Source: Porphyromonadaceae bacterium (GTDB taxonomy: Bacteria; Bacteroidota; Bacteroidia; Bacteroidales; Dysgonomonadaceae). From it: a stretch of DNA of 64,000 nucleotides. A program made the translations under genes and the position numbers. This document shows, piece by piece, positions 51,986-61,906 of this stretch (its first letter is position 1; the number at the start of each line of letters is the position of its first letter). The notes under the pieces are model-generated. The model was not told where the DNA came from. It made no database searches and saw only the letters and a list, made by a program, of their open reading frames with translations. Location of the stretch: assembly GCA_021372865.1 (NCBI GenBank), contig JAJFTO010000019.1, forward strand, positions 62,001 through 126,000, written 5' to 3'.

Positions 51986-52678
51986 ATGGATTTTATAGAA
52001 GGAGAGATTTTATATATTGACAAACCGCTTTACTGGACTTCGTTCCGTGTGGTACGGATCATCCGCGCAAAGTTATGCCAGAAGCTGAAGATAAAAAAAT
52101 TAAAGGTTGGACACGCCGGCACCCTCGACCCGCTTGCCACAGGTGTAATGGTCATCTGTACAGGAAAAAAGACAAAACAGATAGAACAATTGCAGGCGGA
52201 TACCAAGGAATACATTGCACAGGTACGGCTGGGAGCCACCACCCCTTCATTTGATCTGGAGACTGAGATCGATGCCGAGTATCCCACCGGCCATATTACA
52301 AGAGAATTGATTGAAAAAATTCTTTCTCAGTTTGAGGGCAAGATAGAACAAGTACCGCCGCTTTTCTCAGCTGTGAAAGTGGAAGGGCGACGAGCGTATG
52401 AGTTTGCCCGTAAAAATGAAGATATTGAACTAAAACCCAAATTATTGGTTATAGAAGACATTGAATTGGTTTATTGCGATCTGCCCGACATTACAATTCG
52501 TGTGGTATGCAGCAAAGGTACCTATATACGGGCACTTGCCAGGGATATTGGTGAAGCGCTGCATTCAGGTGCCCACCTGACAGGTCTAACACGTACAAGG
52601 GTAGGGGAGATTACACTGGACAGATGTCTGAAAATGGAGGGAATAGATAAGTTCCTGGAAGAAAATAAATTGTCTTAA
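51986..52678 (+). CDS. truB: tRNA pseudouridine-55 synthase
   Basis: A 230-residue enzyme that makes pseudouridine 55 in the T-loop of tRNAs. The catalytic motif [19 protein letters not shown] (catalytic Asp) is followed by [29 protein letters not shown] and [18 protein letters not shown]. It lacks the C-terminal PUA domain of E. coli TruB, as is usual in Bacteroidetes. It starts 6 bases after uppP. Confidence 0.97.
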   Translation: MDFIEGEILYIDKPLYWTSFRVVRIIRAKLCQKLKIKKLKVGHAGTLDPLATGVMVICTGKKTKQIEQLQADTKEYIAQVRLGATTPSFDLETEIDAEYPTGHITRELIEKILSQFEGKIEQVPPLFSAVKVEGRRAYEFARKNEDIELKPKLLVIEDIELVYCDLPDITIRVVCSKGTYIRALARDIGEALHSGAHLTGLTRTRVGEITLDRCLKMEGIDKFLEENKLS

Positions 52679-52682
52679 TCAT

Positions 52683-53735
52683 ATGAAACTTTCACAATTC
52701 AAATTTAATTTACCGGAGGAACTTGTAGCGAAGTACCCTGCCGTTCATCGTGATGAAGCCCGTCTACTGGTAGTACACCGGAAAACTGGTGAAGTGGAAC
52801 ATAAGGTGTTCAAGGATGTGCTGGAATACTTCAAACCAAAGGATTTCTTTATATTCAACAATACCAAGGTTTTTCCTGCACGGCTCTACGGAAACAAAGA
52901 GAAAACAGGTGCCAAAATCGAAGTATTTCTTCTGAGAGAATTAAATGCAGATCAACATTTGTGGGATGTTTTGGTCAATCCTGCCAGAAAAATCCGCATC
53001 GGCAACAAACTTTATTTTGGGGAAAACGAGGAGCTGGTGGCAGAGGTAATAGACAATACCACGTCCCGCGGGCGTACTTTGCGTTTCCTTTACGATGGTC
53101 CCTACGATGAATTTAAAAAACAACTTTTTTCCATCGGGGAAACACCCATACCTGAATATCTTGAACGTGAAGCGATGCCCGAAGATGCAGATCGCTATCA
53201 GAATATTTTCGCACAGTATGAAGGGGCAGTTGTCGCACCGGCTGCAGGACTTCATTTTAGCCGTGAGTTGATGAAAAGGATGGAGATAAAAGACATCGAG
53301 TTCGGGTATCTCACACTTCATAATGGACTGGGTGCATATCGGATGATCGACGTAGAGGATCTGACCAAGCATAAGATGGAGTCGGAACAGATGATTATCA
53401 CTTCTGAATTGTGTGACCGGGTGAATCAGGCAAAGGACGCAGAACGAAACATCTGTGCTGTGGGCACATCCGTCCTTCGTGCAGTTGAGACCACAGTCAG
53501 TACCGATGGACATTTGAAACCGCGTGAGGGATGGACCAATAAATTTATCTTTCCTCCGTATGATTTTACACTCACAAACAGCCTCATAACCAATTTTCAT
53601 TTGCCTTATTCCACATTGTTGATGATGGCTTGTGCATTCGGGGGCTACGAAAAAATTATGGAGACTTATGAAATTGCCATCAAGGAAAAATATCGGTTTG
53701 GAGCATACGGCGATGCAATGCTGATTCTGGATTAA
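52683..53735 (+). CDS. queA: S-adenosylmethionine:tRNA ribosyltransferase-isomerase
   Basis: A 350-residue enzyme of queuosine synthesis that transfers and isomerises the ribosyl part of SAM onto preQ1 in tRNA. Recognisable segments are [52 protein letters not shown] and [19 protein letters not shown]. Start 4 bases after the truB stop. Full length and complete. Confidence 0.97.
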   Translation: MKLSQFKFNLPEELVAKYPAVHRDEARLLVVHRKTGEVEHKVFKDVLEYFKPKDFFIFNNTKVFPARLYGNKEKTGAKIEVFLLRELNADQHLWDVLVNPARKIRIGNKLYFGENEELVAEVIDNTTSRGRTLRFLYDGPYDEFKKQLFSIGETPIPEYLEREAMPEDADRYQNIFAQYEGAVVAPAAGLHFSRELMKRMEIKDIEFGYLTLHNGLGAYRMIDVEDLTKHKMESEQMIITSELCDRVNQAKDAERNICAVGTSVLRAVETTVSTDGHLKPREGWTNKFIFPPYDFTLTNSLITNFHLPYSTLLMMACAFGGYEKIMETYEIAIKEKYRFGAYGDAMLILD

Positions 53736-53741
53736 TAACTC

Positions 53742-54230
53742 ATGACTTGTTCCGTTATTTTGGCACTGGGCTCCAACCTGGGCGATAAGCGACAAAATAT
53801 AGCCATCGCACTCGATAAAATTGAAGAGCGGATAGGAAGGATCACTTCTTTATCCGCTCTTTATGATACCCTCCCTGAAGGTTTTTATACTGAGCAAAAT
53901 TTTGTAAACTGCGTTTGCGAAGTAGATTCAAATCTAAATATATTGACCCTATTCTTAATTACACAAGAGATTGAGAAAGAGATTGGTAGGACAAAAAAAA
54001 GTGTCAACAGCCAATATGCCGACAGAATCATCGATATTGATCTGATTCTGGTCGGTGATTTGATTATTCAGACACCGGATCTGATAATTCCGCATCCTTT
54101 ATTTCATACACGTGATTTTGTACTCAAACCATTGTGCGAAATTGCTCCCGATAGGGTGCATCCTGTGATAGGAAAAACCATCCGTCAGTTGAAAGAAGAA
54201 CTGGATCAAAAAAAAAACCACATAGAATGA
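53742..54230 (+). CDS. folK: 2-amino-4-hydroxy-6-hydroxymethyldihydropteridine pyrophosphokinase
   Basis: A 162-residue HPPK of folate synthesis that transfers pyrophosphate from ATP to the pterin. Signature elements are ALGSNLGDKRQNI, FVNCVCEVDSNL and the motif DRIIDIDLILVGDLII with the Mg-binding Asp pair, then IPHPLFHTRDFVLKPL. It starts 6 bases after queA. Confidence 0.95.
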   Translation: MTCSVILALGSNLGDKRQNIAIALDKIEERIGRITSLSALYDTLPEGFYTEQNFVNCVCEVDSNLNILTLFLITQEIEKEIGRTKKSVNSQYADRIIDIDLILVGDLIIQTPDLIIPHPLFHTRDFVLKPLCEIAPDRVHPVIGKTIRQLKEELDQKKNHIE

Positions 54231-54307
54231 CTTGTAGAAATTCATCAAAATTCATAGGGGTATCATGAAAAAAAGTTGCATATTTGTGCATAAATAAGAA
54301 TATTATT

Positions 54308-55198
54308 ATGGCTCTTGTGGGTAAGTATTATGATTATTTTCTGGGTTATGCACTGAGCGGAGGAGGAGCCAAAGGTTTTGCTCATCTTGGCGCACTGCGT
54401 GTGCTGGAAAAATGTGGATTAAAACCGGACATCATTGCCGGCACCAGCGCAGGAGCCCTGGCCGGTGTTTTTTATGCCGACGGATATCATCCCGATGAGA
54501 TTGCCGAGCTTTTTCGTAAGCGTGAATTCAGGGAGTTTGTAGAATTCACCATCCCCAGAACCGGTTTATTAAAGAATGCCGGATTGCACAGTTTTCTGAA
54601 AAAGAATCTGAGAGCCAGACGATTCGAAGAATTACAGATACCTTTTTGTACTGTCGCAACCGACTGGAACAGGGCAACCACAGTCGTTTTTTCAAATGGG
54701 GATGAACTGGTAGATGCAGTTGTGGCATCCTGTTCTGTGCCCGTTGTCTTTCCTCCACAATCGATTCATGGCGTACAATATGTGGACGGAGGACTCCTGA
54801 AGAATTTTCCTGTTTCGGTTATCCGCAAACAGTGCAAGTATGTAATTGGCGTAAATGTATCTTTGGTGATACCCCCTGCCGGGAAAGATAACATCAGGAC
54901 GATAATGGAGCGAACGTTCAACCTGATGTCCAATTCAAATACTATGTTTGATAAAGCATACTGCGACATACTCATCGAAACAAGAGGTATAGAAAAATTT
55001 CCCATGTTCGATTTGCATAACCAGGAAACCATTATGGAAGCCGGATATCATCACGCAGCCATAAAAATGAGCGAAAAAGAATCCTGGAAAATTGTGGAAA
55101 AATGTCACCGACATTACGAGTTGATTCAGAAAGTACGGAGTCGTATCCATTTTTTAAAGGGAGGTAAACCACAAAATCAGCCCTATGCGGAAAAATAA
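54308..55198 (+). CDS. Patatin-like phospholipase
   Basis: This 296-residue protein from the ATG at 54308 is a patatin hydrolase: glycine-rich oxyanion loop LSGGGAKGFAHLGALRVL, nucleophile GTSAGALAG (Ser) and the catalytic Asp in QYVDGGLLKNFP. No signal peptide, so probably cytoplasmic or peripheral (RssA-like). Its end overlaps the amylase start by 14 bases. A near-consensus -7 box (CATATTTG) lies at 54277-54284. Substrate unknown, most likely a lipid ester. Confidence 0.9.
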   Translation: MALVGKYYDYFLGYALSGGGAKGFAHLGALRVLEKCGLKPDIIAGTSAGALAGVFYADGYHPDEIAELFRKREFREFVEFTIPRTGLLKNAGLHSFLKKNLRARRFEELQIPFCTVATDWNRATTVVFSNGDELVDAVVASCSVPVVFPPQSIHGVQYVDGGLLKNFPVSVIRKQCKYVIGVNVSLVIPPAGKDNIRTIMERTFNLMSNSNTMFDKAYCDILIETRGIEKFPMFDLHNQETIMEAGYHHAAIKMSEKESWKIVEKCHRHYELIQKVRSRIHFLKGGKPQNQPYAEK

Positions 55199-56879
55199 GA
55201 TTTTTATTTATCAATTATTGCCCAGATTATTTGGAAATGACGCTACCCGAAACAAACGGAACGGCACCATTGAGGAGAATGGATGTGGAAAATTCGATGA
55301 TATCTCTGATACTGTTTTACAAAAAATAAAAGAGTGCGGATACACCCACATATGGTATATCGGCGTTCTGGCCCACGCCTCCGCGACCGATTATACCCGT
55401 TTTGGAATTCCGGCTGAATACCCGGAGATTATTAAAGGCGAGGCCGGATCACCCTATGCAGTACGTGATTTTTATGATGTGGACCCTGATTTGTCGACAA
55501 ATGTTCCTCAGCGTTTGCAGGAATTTAAAGATCTGATCCAGCGTACACACAAAGCGGGGCTGAAGGTAATCATTGACCATGTACCCAATCATGTTGCCCG
55601 CACTTACCGGTCAATCTGCAAACCGGAAGATGTCTCTGATCTGGGAGAAAACGATGATTCCTCTATCGGTTTTTCACCGCAGAACAACTTCTATTATCTT
55701 CCGGGAAATACGCTGGAGATTCAGCTTTCTCCCGACAAACTGGAAAAATCCACCTACAAGGAATTTCCTGCAAAAGCCACTGGAAACGACTGTTTTACTC
55801 ACAGACCCACACAATATGACTGGTATGAAACGGTGAAACTCAATTATGGTGTGGACTATATGAAAGGGATGACCAGTTACTTTGACCCAATTCCGGATAC
55901 ATGGATAAAAATGAAAAATATCCTTCTTTTCTGGGCTGAAAAAGAAATAGACGGGTTCCGCTGCGACATGGCTGAAATGGTTCCGCTGGCTTTCTGGAAA
56001 TGGGCAATTCCTCAGGTCAAGACAAAATATCCCGGTATAATTTTTCTTGCTGAAATATATAACCCTGCCGCATATCGCGATTTTTTAAGTGAAAACACAT
56101 TTGATTATCTCTATGACAAAGTGGGTCTGTATGATGTTTTACGTGACGTAGCATGTGGCTATCGGCCTTCTTCCGACATCACCTTCGCATTAAACAATGT
56201 GGGTGATATTCAGCATCAAATGCTCAATTTCCTTGAAAATCATGATGAACAGCGACTGGCCTCTGATTATTTTCTGAAAGACGGAGAGCTAGGAAAGGCA
56301 GCAATGATTGTTTCCTGCTTTATAAACAGAAACCCAGTCATGGTCTATGCAGGGCAGGAGTTTGGGGAAAGAGGAATGGACGAAGAGGGATTCAGTGGCA
56401 GAAACGGACGTACAACCATTTTTGACTATTGGTCAATAGATACGCTTCGTCGATGGAACAATCACGGCCGGTGGGACGACCAGCTTCTGACAAAAAAAGA
56501 AGTGAATCTGCGTAATTTTTATAGCAGGCTGATCAGATTATGTAACGAAGAAAAAGCACTCTCTGAAGGACTTTTTTATGATCTGATGAGTGCCAATTAC
56601 GAAAATAGGGAATTTGACTCCACCCGTTTGTTTGCTTTTTTGAGAGGTGCACAGGAGTCATTGTTGCTTGTTGTTGCCAACTTCGACAAAAAAATCCAGG
56701 AATTTACAGTAAATATTCCCGCACACGCCTTCTCTTTTTTCAACATAACAGACCATGGGGAGGGTATTTTAATTCCCCTGTTGCAGAAGAATGGCACTGA
56801 ACTTCATTACTCCCTCGAATATCCGTTCCGAATTAAGCTTGAAGCATGTTCAGGTGAAGTTTATCGTATTTCTTTTTAA
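55185..56879 (+). CDS. GH13 alpha-amylase family glycosidase
   Basis: A 564-residue GH13 protein without a signal peptide, so it acts inside the cell. Conserved regions are KVIIDHVPNHVAR (region I), GFRCDMAEMVPLAFW (nucleophile Asp), GIIFLAEIYNPA (acid Glu) and FLENHDEQR (region IV). A C-terminal beta domain follows (FAFLRGAQESLLLVVANFDKK). It is about the size of alpha-amylases acting on maltodextrins or glycogen. It overlaps the patatin gene by 14 bases, so the two are co-translated. Confidence 0.9.
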   Translation: MRKNKIFIYQLLPRLFGNDATRNKRNGTIEENGCGKFDDISDTVLQKIKECGYTHIWYIGVLAHASATDYTRFGIPAEYPEIIKGEAGSPYAVRDFYDVDPDLSTNVPQRLQEFKDLIQRTHKAGLKVIIDHVPNHVARTYRSICKPEDVSDLGENDDSSIGFSPQNNFYYLPGNTLEIQLSPDKLEKSTYKEFPAKATGNDCFTHRPTQYDWYETVKLNYGVDYMKGMTSYFDPIPDTWIKMKNILLFWAEKEIDGFRCDMAEMVPLAFWKWAIPQVKTKYPGIIFLAEIYNPAAYRDFLSENTFDYLYDKVGLYDVLRDVACGYRPSSDITFALNNVGDIQHQMLNFLENHDEQRLASDYFLKDGELGKAAMIVSCFINRNPVMVYAGQEFGERGMDEEGFSGRNGRTTIFDYWSIDTLRRWNNHGRWDDQLLTKKEVNLRNFYSRLIRLCNEEKALSEGLFYDLMSANYENREFDSTRLFAFLRGAQESLLLVVANFDKKIQEFTVNIPAHAFSFFNITDHGEGILIPLLQKNGTELHYSLEYPFRIKLEACSGEVYRISF

Positions 56880-56909
56880 GAAAAATGGCTTAATTGAGTA
56901 TAGTTTTTG

Positions 56910-56917
56910 TACTTTTG
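56910..56917 (+). promoter_or_regulatory. Promoter -7 box of prs
   Basis: TACTTTTG matches TAnnTTTG exactly and lies 39 bases before the prs ATG at 56956. Confidence 0.6.
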
Positions 56918-56955
56918 TAAAAAAACTTTATCATCGTTTTTTCAAAATTAAAAGC

Positions 56956-57891
56956 ATGCAGGAGAGACCTTTTAAAATCTTTTCGGGGAGTAAATCACGT
57001 TACTTTGCCGAGAAGGTATGTAACAGCTTGGGTTGCCCGTTGGGTAACATGATCATTGAACATTTTGCTGATGGTGAATTTGCCGTATCTTACGAAGAAT
57101 CTATTCGTGGCAAACAGGTATTTCTTATCCAATCTACCTTCCCCAATTCAGACAACCTGATGGAGTTGTTGTTGATGATTGATGCGGCAAAACGTGCTTC
57201 AGCAAAATCAATAGTGGCTGTCATTCCTTATTTTGGTTGGGCAAGACAAGACAGAAAAGATAAACCACGCGTGAGCATCGGCGCGAAACTGATTGCGGAT
57301 ATGCTTGCCGCAGCCGGAATAAACCGTCTGATCACCATGGATCTGCATGCAGACCAGATTCAGGGTTTTTTTAACGTTCCGGTGGATCATCTCTATGCTT
57401 CAGGAGTATTCATCGAGTATACCAAACAACTCGATCTGAGTAACATGGTCATTGCCACACCCGACGTAGGAGGAACAAAACGGGCCAGCGCTTATTCCAA
57501 GTTTTTGGGTTGTCCCATGGTAATTTGTTACAAACTGCGCAAAAAAGCAAATGAGATATCAGACATGCAGATTATTGGTGATGTGAGGGGAATGGATGTA
57601 TTGCTGATCGATGACATCGTGGATACGGCCGGTACCATCACAAAGGCCGCCGATCTGATCATGGATAATGGCGCCAATTCAGTAAGAGCAATTGCCAGCC
57701 ATGCTGTCATGTCGGATCCCGCCTCCACAAGGGTGGATCAGTCACGTCTGAAGGAGATCATCTTCACCGATAGCATCCCATACTCCAACAAATCGGAAAA
57801 AGTGAAAATACTCTCTGTGGCCGATATGTTTGCAGATTCCATTATGAGAGTCTGCAACAACGAGTCAATCAGCTCATTGTACATTGTCTGA
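56956..57891 (+). CDS. prs: Ribose-phosphate pyrophosphokinase
   Basis: A 311-residue PRPP synthase, making the precursor of nucleotides, His and Trp. The ATG at 56956 is chosen because the family begins with a short lead into FKIFSGSKSRYFAEKV, and the promoter at 56910 would lie inside any longer version. Signatures are RQDRKDKPRVSIGAKLIADML, MDLHADQIQGFFNVPVDHL and the PRPP site VLLIDDIVDTAGTITKAAD. Complete. Confidence 0.97.
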   Translation: MQERPFKIFSGSKSRYFAEKVCNSLGCPLGNMIIEHFADGEFAVSYEESIRGKQVFLIQSTFPNSDNLMELLLMIDAAKRASAKSIVAVIPYFGWARQDRKDKPRVSIGAKLIADMLAAAGINRLITMDLHADQIQGFFNVPVDHLYASGVFIEYTKQLDLSNMVIATPDVGGTKRASAYSKFLGCPMVICYKLRKKANEISDMQIIGDVRGMDVLLIDDIVDTAGTITKAADLIMDNGANSVRAIASHAVMSDPASTRVDQSRLKEIIFTDSIPYSNKSEKVKILSVADMFADSIMRVCNNESISSLYIV

Positions 57892-58078
57892 TTACAAAAA
57901 TCCCTGTTTTCTCTCTTTTTCCTTTTCGGTTATAAAACTGTTATAAGGATTGAGTCATTACGAAAATAGGGATTTTTTCTACACATTTTGTAATATTTTT
58001 TTTGTGTGTCGCCAATTGATTAAAAAAACCGTACATTTAAAGGATTGGCCTTATATGTTTAATCCTAAAAAAAAAATT

Positions 58079-58486
58079 ATGGTTTACAAAATTGAAGAAA
58101 TTGAAGGGATCGGACCCGTTTACGGAGAAAAATTAAGAGCAGCGGGTATTATGAATGCGGACATCCTGCTCGAAAAATGTTACACCAAGAGTGGTCGTAT
58201 GACCGTAGCAAATGAGACAGGGATTGATGAGAAACTTATATTAAAGTGGGCCAACCATGCCGACTTGTTTCGCATCGATGGCATAGGCCCTCAGTTTGCA
58301 GAACTACTCGAAGAAGCCGGTGTGGATACTGTAAAAGAATTGCGTACCCGTAATGCTGAAAACCTTTACGCAAAAATTAAGGAAATAAATGAAAAGAAAC
58401 AACTGGTTCGTCGCCTTCCCTCTCAGGGACAGATTGCCTCAATGATTGAGAATGCGGGTAAATCTGAAGCCAGAATGACTTATTAA
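58079..58486 (+). CDS. DUF4332 helix-hairpin-helix protein
   Basis: A 135-residue protein from the ATG at 58079. Two helix-hairpin-helix-like units can be seen: IEGIGPVYGEKLRAAGI near the start and IDGIGPQFAELLEEAGV in the middle, the DUF4332 pattern seen in proteins that are thought to bind nucleic acid without sequence preference. Followed by a strong bidirectional hairpin. Function unknown. Confidence 0.85.
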   Translation: MVYKIEEIEGIGPVYGEKLRAAGIMNADILLEKCYTKSGRMTVANETGIDEKLILKWANHADLFRIDGIGPQFAELLEEAGVDTVKELRTRNAENLYAKIKEINEKKQLVRRLPSQGQIASMIENAGKSEARMTY

Positions 58487-58502
58487 AAACACCTTGTCAG
58501 TG

Positions 58503-58533
58503 AAAATAGGATGGAATAAAACCGTCCTATTTT
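58503..58533. terminator. Bidirectional hairpin terminator
   Basis: AAAATAGGATGG pairs with CCGTCCTATTTT around a 7-base loop. The A run and T run on either side let it end both the DUF4332 gene (plus) and the LMW phosphatase gene (minus). Confidence 0.85.
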
Positions 58534-58536
58534 CAT

Positions 58537-59055
58537 TTAAATCAGAGAATAATGATTTTTGATTGATTGAAGAAGGCCGACGCAGGCATCCTCAAGCAAA
58601 TCGAGAACCAACTCAAAATCAGAAGAATTTCCGTAATAAGGATCCGGTATTTCGTCATAATAACCATACTGCAGTGAAAATTCAGTCATCAGATGGATTT
58701 TCCCAATCTGTTCAGGGCTGTCAGCCAATGCCTTCACACTGTTGTAGTTGTTTTTATCCATGACGATGACGTAGTCGAATTTGTCGAAATCGGACTTTCT
58801 GAATTTGCGGGCGTAACTACAGAAGTCATATTTTCTTTTTTCACCATGCGCATGCATTCTTTCATCCGGCAGCTCTCCTTCATGCCAGCCAGATGTGCCC
58901 GCAGAGTCCACTTCAATGACATCCTGAAGATCATTTTTCTCCACTATCTTTTTCATGATTCCCTCTGCCGCAGGTGAACGGCATATATTTCCGAGACAGA
59001 CAAAAAGTAGACTGATTTTTTTCTTCTTTACTTGTGTGGATCCCATCTTTATCAT
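58537..59055 (-). CDS. Low-molecular-weight protein tyrosine phosphatase
   Basis: This 172-residue LMW-PTP has the P-loop VCLGNICRSPAAEG (CX5R: Cys, Arg-Ser) and the general acid in DPYYGN. It removes phosphate from protein tyrosines, often in exopolysaccharide control, or from small molecules. Start: two close Met residues (59055 and 59046) precede the first strand; either is possible. It stands alone with its own promoter. Confidence 0.95.
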   Translation of the reverse strand: MIKMGSTQVKKKKISLLFVCLGNICRSPAAEGIMKKIVEKNDLQDVIEVDSAGTSGWHEGELPDERMHAHGEKRKYDFCSYARKFRKSDFDKFDYVIVMDKNNYNSVKALADSPEQIGKIHLMTEFSLQYGYYDEIPDPYYGNSSDFELVLDLLEDACVGLLQSIKNHYSLI

Positions 59056-59095
59056 CCAAGTTTTTTATAACCTTAACAATTTCTGCAAAGATAAA

Positions 59096-59103
59096 ATATT
59101 TCT
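59096..59103 (-). promoter_or_regulatory. Promoter -7 box of the LMW phosphatase gene
   Basis: TATCTTTG on the minus strand matches TAnnTTTG exactly, 41 bases before the ATG. It is back-to-back with the promoter at 59154-59161. Confidence 0.6.
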
Positions 59104-59153
59104 GCCTAAGTCCAAAAAATATCGGCGACAATCTTCATATGTGAGAATTTACC

Positions 59154-59161
59154 TATATTTG
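59154..59161 (+). promoter_or_regulatory. Promoter -7 box of the YbaN-like gene
   Basis: TATATTTG matches TAnnTTTG exactly, 49 bases before the ATG of the next gene. Confidence 0.6.
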
Positions 59162-59209
59162 CAAATCGCTCTTCTTTAGAAGAAATGAATATAAGTATAA
59201 AATAGGATT

Positions 59210-59728
59210 ATGGACAGGGATAATAACTCAAATATACAGCAAGGGAGGCCGGTTCCTGTAGAAATGGTGGTCGCATCAGAAGAAAAGATAAAACTGGAGA
59301 TCAAAAAAAACAAGATCACCCGTATGCTATATGTCATAGGAGGTACGTTGTCACTGGCATTGGCCATTCTTGGCATTGTTGTTCCAGGACTTCCCGTTAC
59401 ACCGTTGGCCCTTTTATCTGCTTTTCTCTATGCAAAAAGTTCAAAAAGATTATATCACTGGCTTTTAAATAATAAATTACTTGGACCCAGAATTAAAAGC
59501 TACCAAAAAAGAAATGGGGTAACGCGTAAGGGTAAAATTGGAATCATTGCGTTTATGACAATCATGGTACTATTCTCCTCATTCATTGTTATTCAAAACC
59601 TACCCATCCGAATGGCCATTCTCTCACTCGGACTGATTGGTTTGGTGGTGGTTTGGTTTTTTGTGCCGACAGCACAGCCCGACATAGTTGCAAATCCGGA
59701 AAAAGAAAAGGAAGATCTATCCGCGTAG
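59210..59728 (+). CDS. YbaN-family (DUF454) membrane protein
   Basis: This 172-residue protein has a charged N-terminus of about 35 residues and then the DUF454 core: VIGGTLSLALAILGIVVPGLPVTPLALLSAFLYAKSS, HWLLNNKLLGPRIKSYQKRNGV and two further helices. It belongs to the inner membrane; no function is known. Its last 12 bases overlap the end of the HD hydrolase gene on the other strand. Confidence 0.9.
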   Translation: MDRDNNSNIQQGRPVPVEMVVASEEKIKLEIKKNKITRMLYVIGGTLSLALAILGIVVPGLPVTPLALLSAFLYAKSSKRLYHWLLNNKLLGPRIKSYQKRNGVTRKGKIGIIAFMTIMVLFSSFIVIQNLPIRMAILSLGLIGLVVVWFFVPTAQPDIVANPEKEKEDLSA

Positions 59729-60934
59729 ATAGGCAAAATAATATTTGATCACCTTCTTCGACAGCAACTCAATATTGAGCATATCGGAGGCTTTTGAAAT
59801 ATCTTTAACTGTACCGTTTTTGTAAAGGATATCGATGCTGTCATCTTTTTCACTGTACATATCGGTGGTCAATACATCCGACACGATGAAATAAGCCGCT
59901 TCATCCATGCTCAGTTGATATTTTTCCCGGTACCGTTTCAGCATGCTTTCACGTCGCTCCTCGGAAGGCTTTTCTTCGGTAATTTCAATTTTAAATAGTT
60001 TTCTGTTTATCATGCCGTCGCTTAGCACCGACAATACCTTGTCCGGATGAGTACTCCATACTTTCAGAGAGGTCCAGAGGTCATTGTCGTCCAGGTTTGA
60101 AAAGTGGCGCAGTGCTTCTCCATTCTGTTCAAAATCGGTAATCCCGGGTTCATTCTTCAGAAAATAGGAGAGGGCGGGAGAAGCGAACAACTTTTCTCCG
60201 TTTCGGGACAATTCTTTGGCGCGGAGCAGTGTATTGATCAGCATCTTTTCCGCTGCCACAGCTGTTTTGTGCAGATAGACCTGCCAGTACATCAACCGCC
60301 GTGACATGAGAAAATTCTCAATGGAATAGATACCTTTCGATTCCACTACCAGCTTGTCATCCTTCACGTCAAGCATTTTAATGATGCGTGCCGATCCGAT
60401 ATTTCCCTCGCTTACGCCTGTGAAGAAGCTGTCGCGTCGCAGGTAATCGAGTCTGTCCATATCCAGCTGTCCGCTCACCAGCTGATGAAGAAACCGTTTG
60501 GGATAGTCGTCGCTAAAAATATCGATGGCTGTCTGTAATGCGCCGTTCCAAGCAGCGTTCATTTGCTGCATCAGTAACAACGAGATGGTCTCGTGGCGAA
60601 TTTTTGTTACCAGGGTGTGCTCCAGTACGTGGGAGAAAGGTCCATGCCCAATGTCGTGCATAAGAATGGCTGCCAATGCACCGCTATATTCCGATTCTGT
60701 AATGGAATGCCCTTTTTCTTTCAATGTTTTCAATGCCTCATCCATCAGAAACATGGCACCTATGGAATGATGAAAGCGGGAATGCTGAGCTCCGGGATAG
60801 ACAAAAGCAGCCAGACCCAATTGTTTTATGCGATTTAACCGTTGCAGATAGGGGTGCTGAATTACATCATACACAAAGTCGTTGGGTATGCTGATGAATC
60901 CGAAAACCGGATCGTTGATAATTTTTCGTTTCAT
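59717..60934 (-). CDS. HD-domain phosphohydrolase (dNTPase/SAMHD1-like)
   Basis: A 405-residue protein from the ATG at 60934. The HD domain is clear: SRFHHSIGAMFLMDEAL, ILMHDIGHGPFSHVLEH (HD and following His) and DMDRLDYLRRDSFFTG. Such proteins remove triphosphate from dNTPs or are nucleotide-regulated. The gene stands downstream of pyrF in the same direction, after a gap of about 125 bases that contains a GCTGA-rich tract. Confidence 0.9.
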   Translation of the reverse strand: MKRKIINDPVFGFISIPNDFVYDVIQHPYLQRLNRIKQLGLAAFVYPGAQHSRFHHSIGAMFLMDEALKTLKEKGHSITESEYSGALAAILMHDIGHGPFSHVLEHTLVTKIRHETISLLLMQQMNAAWNGALQTAIDIFSDDYPKRFLHQLVSGQLDMDRLDYLRRDSFFTGVSEGNIGSARIIKMLDVKDDKLVVESKGIYSIENFLMSRRLMYWQVYLHKTAVAAEKMLINTLLRAKELSRNGEKLFASPALSYFLKNEPGITDFEQNGEALRHFSNLDDNDLWTSLKVWSTHPDKVLSVLSDGMINRKLFKIEITEEKPSEERRESMLKRYREKYQLSMDEAAYFIVSDVLTTDMYSEKDDSIDILYKNGTVKDISKASDMLNIELLSKKVIKYYFAYLRG

Positions 60935-60983
60935 ATTATTGCAGCCAGCAGTCAGTTTTTTAGGAACCAAGCTTGAGGCATTC

Positions 60984-61012
60984 AGTAGTCTGGAAGTCAG
61001 CGATCAGCTTTA
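60984..61012. repeat. Intergenic GCTGA-rich repeat
   Basis: On the minus strand it reads AAAGCTGATCGCTGACTTCC, closely matching the tract at 14779-14835 (AAAGCTGACCGCTGACTGCG). It belongs to the family also seen at 10921-10968 and 35877-35920. Confidence 0.55.
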
Positions 61013-61060
61013 GAAGTGAGATATTTGGTCGTGCAGCGTAAATAAAAGGCGGGAGAGCAG

Positions 61061-61897
61061 TTAGCCTTCTGTAATCAGGTATTTGCCGAGCATTTCCTTC
61101 ATTTCCTGCTGAAGCTTGCGTGCTGCTTCACAGGCTGCATCCGCATAGTCTTCATCATGGCTTGCATAAATGATTCCTCTTGAAGAATTAACCAGCAGAC
61201 CACATTGTCTGTTCATTCCATAGCGACAAACTTCTTCCAGCGATCCTCCCTGTGCGCCTACGCCTGGTACCAGCAGGAAGTGGCCGGGTACAATCCTGCG
61301 CACATCTTCAAACAGCTGTCCCCGGGTAGCACCTACCACATACATCATCTGTTCATCGTCGGCCCATTCCTGTGAAACCCGCAACACCTTTTCGAACAGA
61401 CGTTCCCCCTTTTCATCGGTCGATAGCTGAAAGTCATGGGATCCTTCGTTGCTGGTGAGTGCCAGGAGAATCACCCACTTTTCGGGATAAAGCAAAAAAG
61501 GTTTTACGCTGTCTGCCCCCATGTAGGGGGCCACAGTTACGGCATCGAGTTTTATCTCATCGAAGAAGGAGCGGGCATACATTTCACTCGTATTCCCGAT
61601 ATCTCCCCGTTTTGCGTCGGCTATGATGAAATGCTGCGGGTGGCGTTGGCGAATATAAGCCACTGTCTTCTCAAATGCAAACCACCCTTTCACACCCTCG
61701 CTTTCATAGAAAGCCATATTTGGTTTGTAGGCCACACAATAGGGAGCTGTGGCATCGATGATGGCTTTGTTGAATGTATAAAGCGGATCATCGGTATCGA
61801 GCAGATGTTCAGGTATTTTTTTTATATCGCTATCCAGGCCTACGCAAAGGAAGGACTGTTTTTTTTGTATCTGTTCAAAAAGTTGTTGTTTTGTCAT
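61061..61897 (-). CDS. pyrF: Orotidine 5'-phosphate decarboxylase
   Basis: A 278-residue OMP decarboxylase of the longer (type 2) family: [17 protein letters not shown] near residue 16, [19 protein letters not shown] with the catalytic Lys-Asp pair, [16 protein letters not shown] and [16 protein letters not shown]. It makes UMP in the last step of pyrimidine synthesis. It follows prfA by 9 bases in the block purM-prfA-pyrF. Confidence 0.97.
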   Translation of the reverse strand: MTKQQLFEQIQKKQSFLCVGLDSDIKKIPEHLLDTDDPLYTFNKAIIDATAPYCVAYKPNMAFYESEGVKGWFAFEKTVAYIRQRHPQHFIIADAKRGDIGNTSEMYARSFFDEIKLDAVTVAPYMGADSVKPFLLYPEKWVILLALTSNEGSHDFQLSTDEKGERLFEKVLRVSQEWADDEQMMYVVGATRGQLFEDVRRIVPGHFLLVPGVGAQGGSLEEVCRYGMNRQCGLLVNSSRGIIYASHDEDYADAACEAARKLQQEMKEMLGKYLITEG

Positions 61898-61906
61898 ATC
61901 TGTTTT

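Noticed and set aside
52941..53795. 284-codon open frame on the minus strand
   Set aside because: Antisense to queA and the folK start; the translation is Cys/His-rich noise with no domain.
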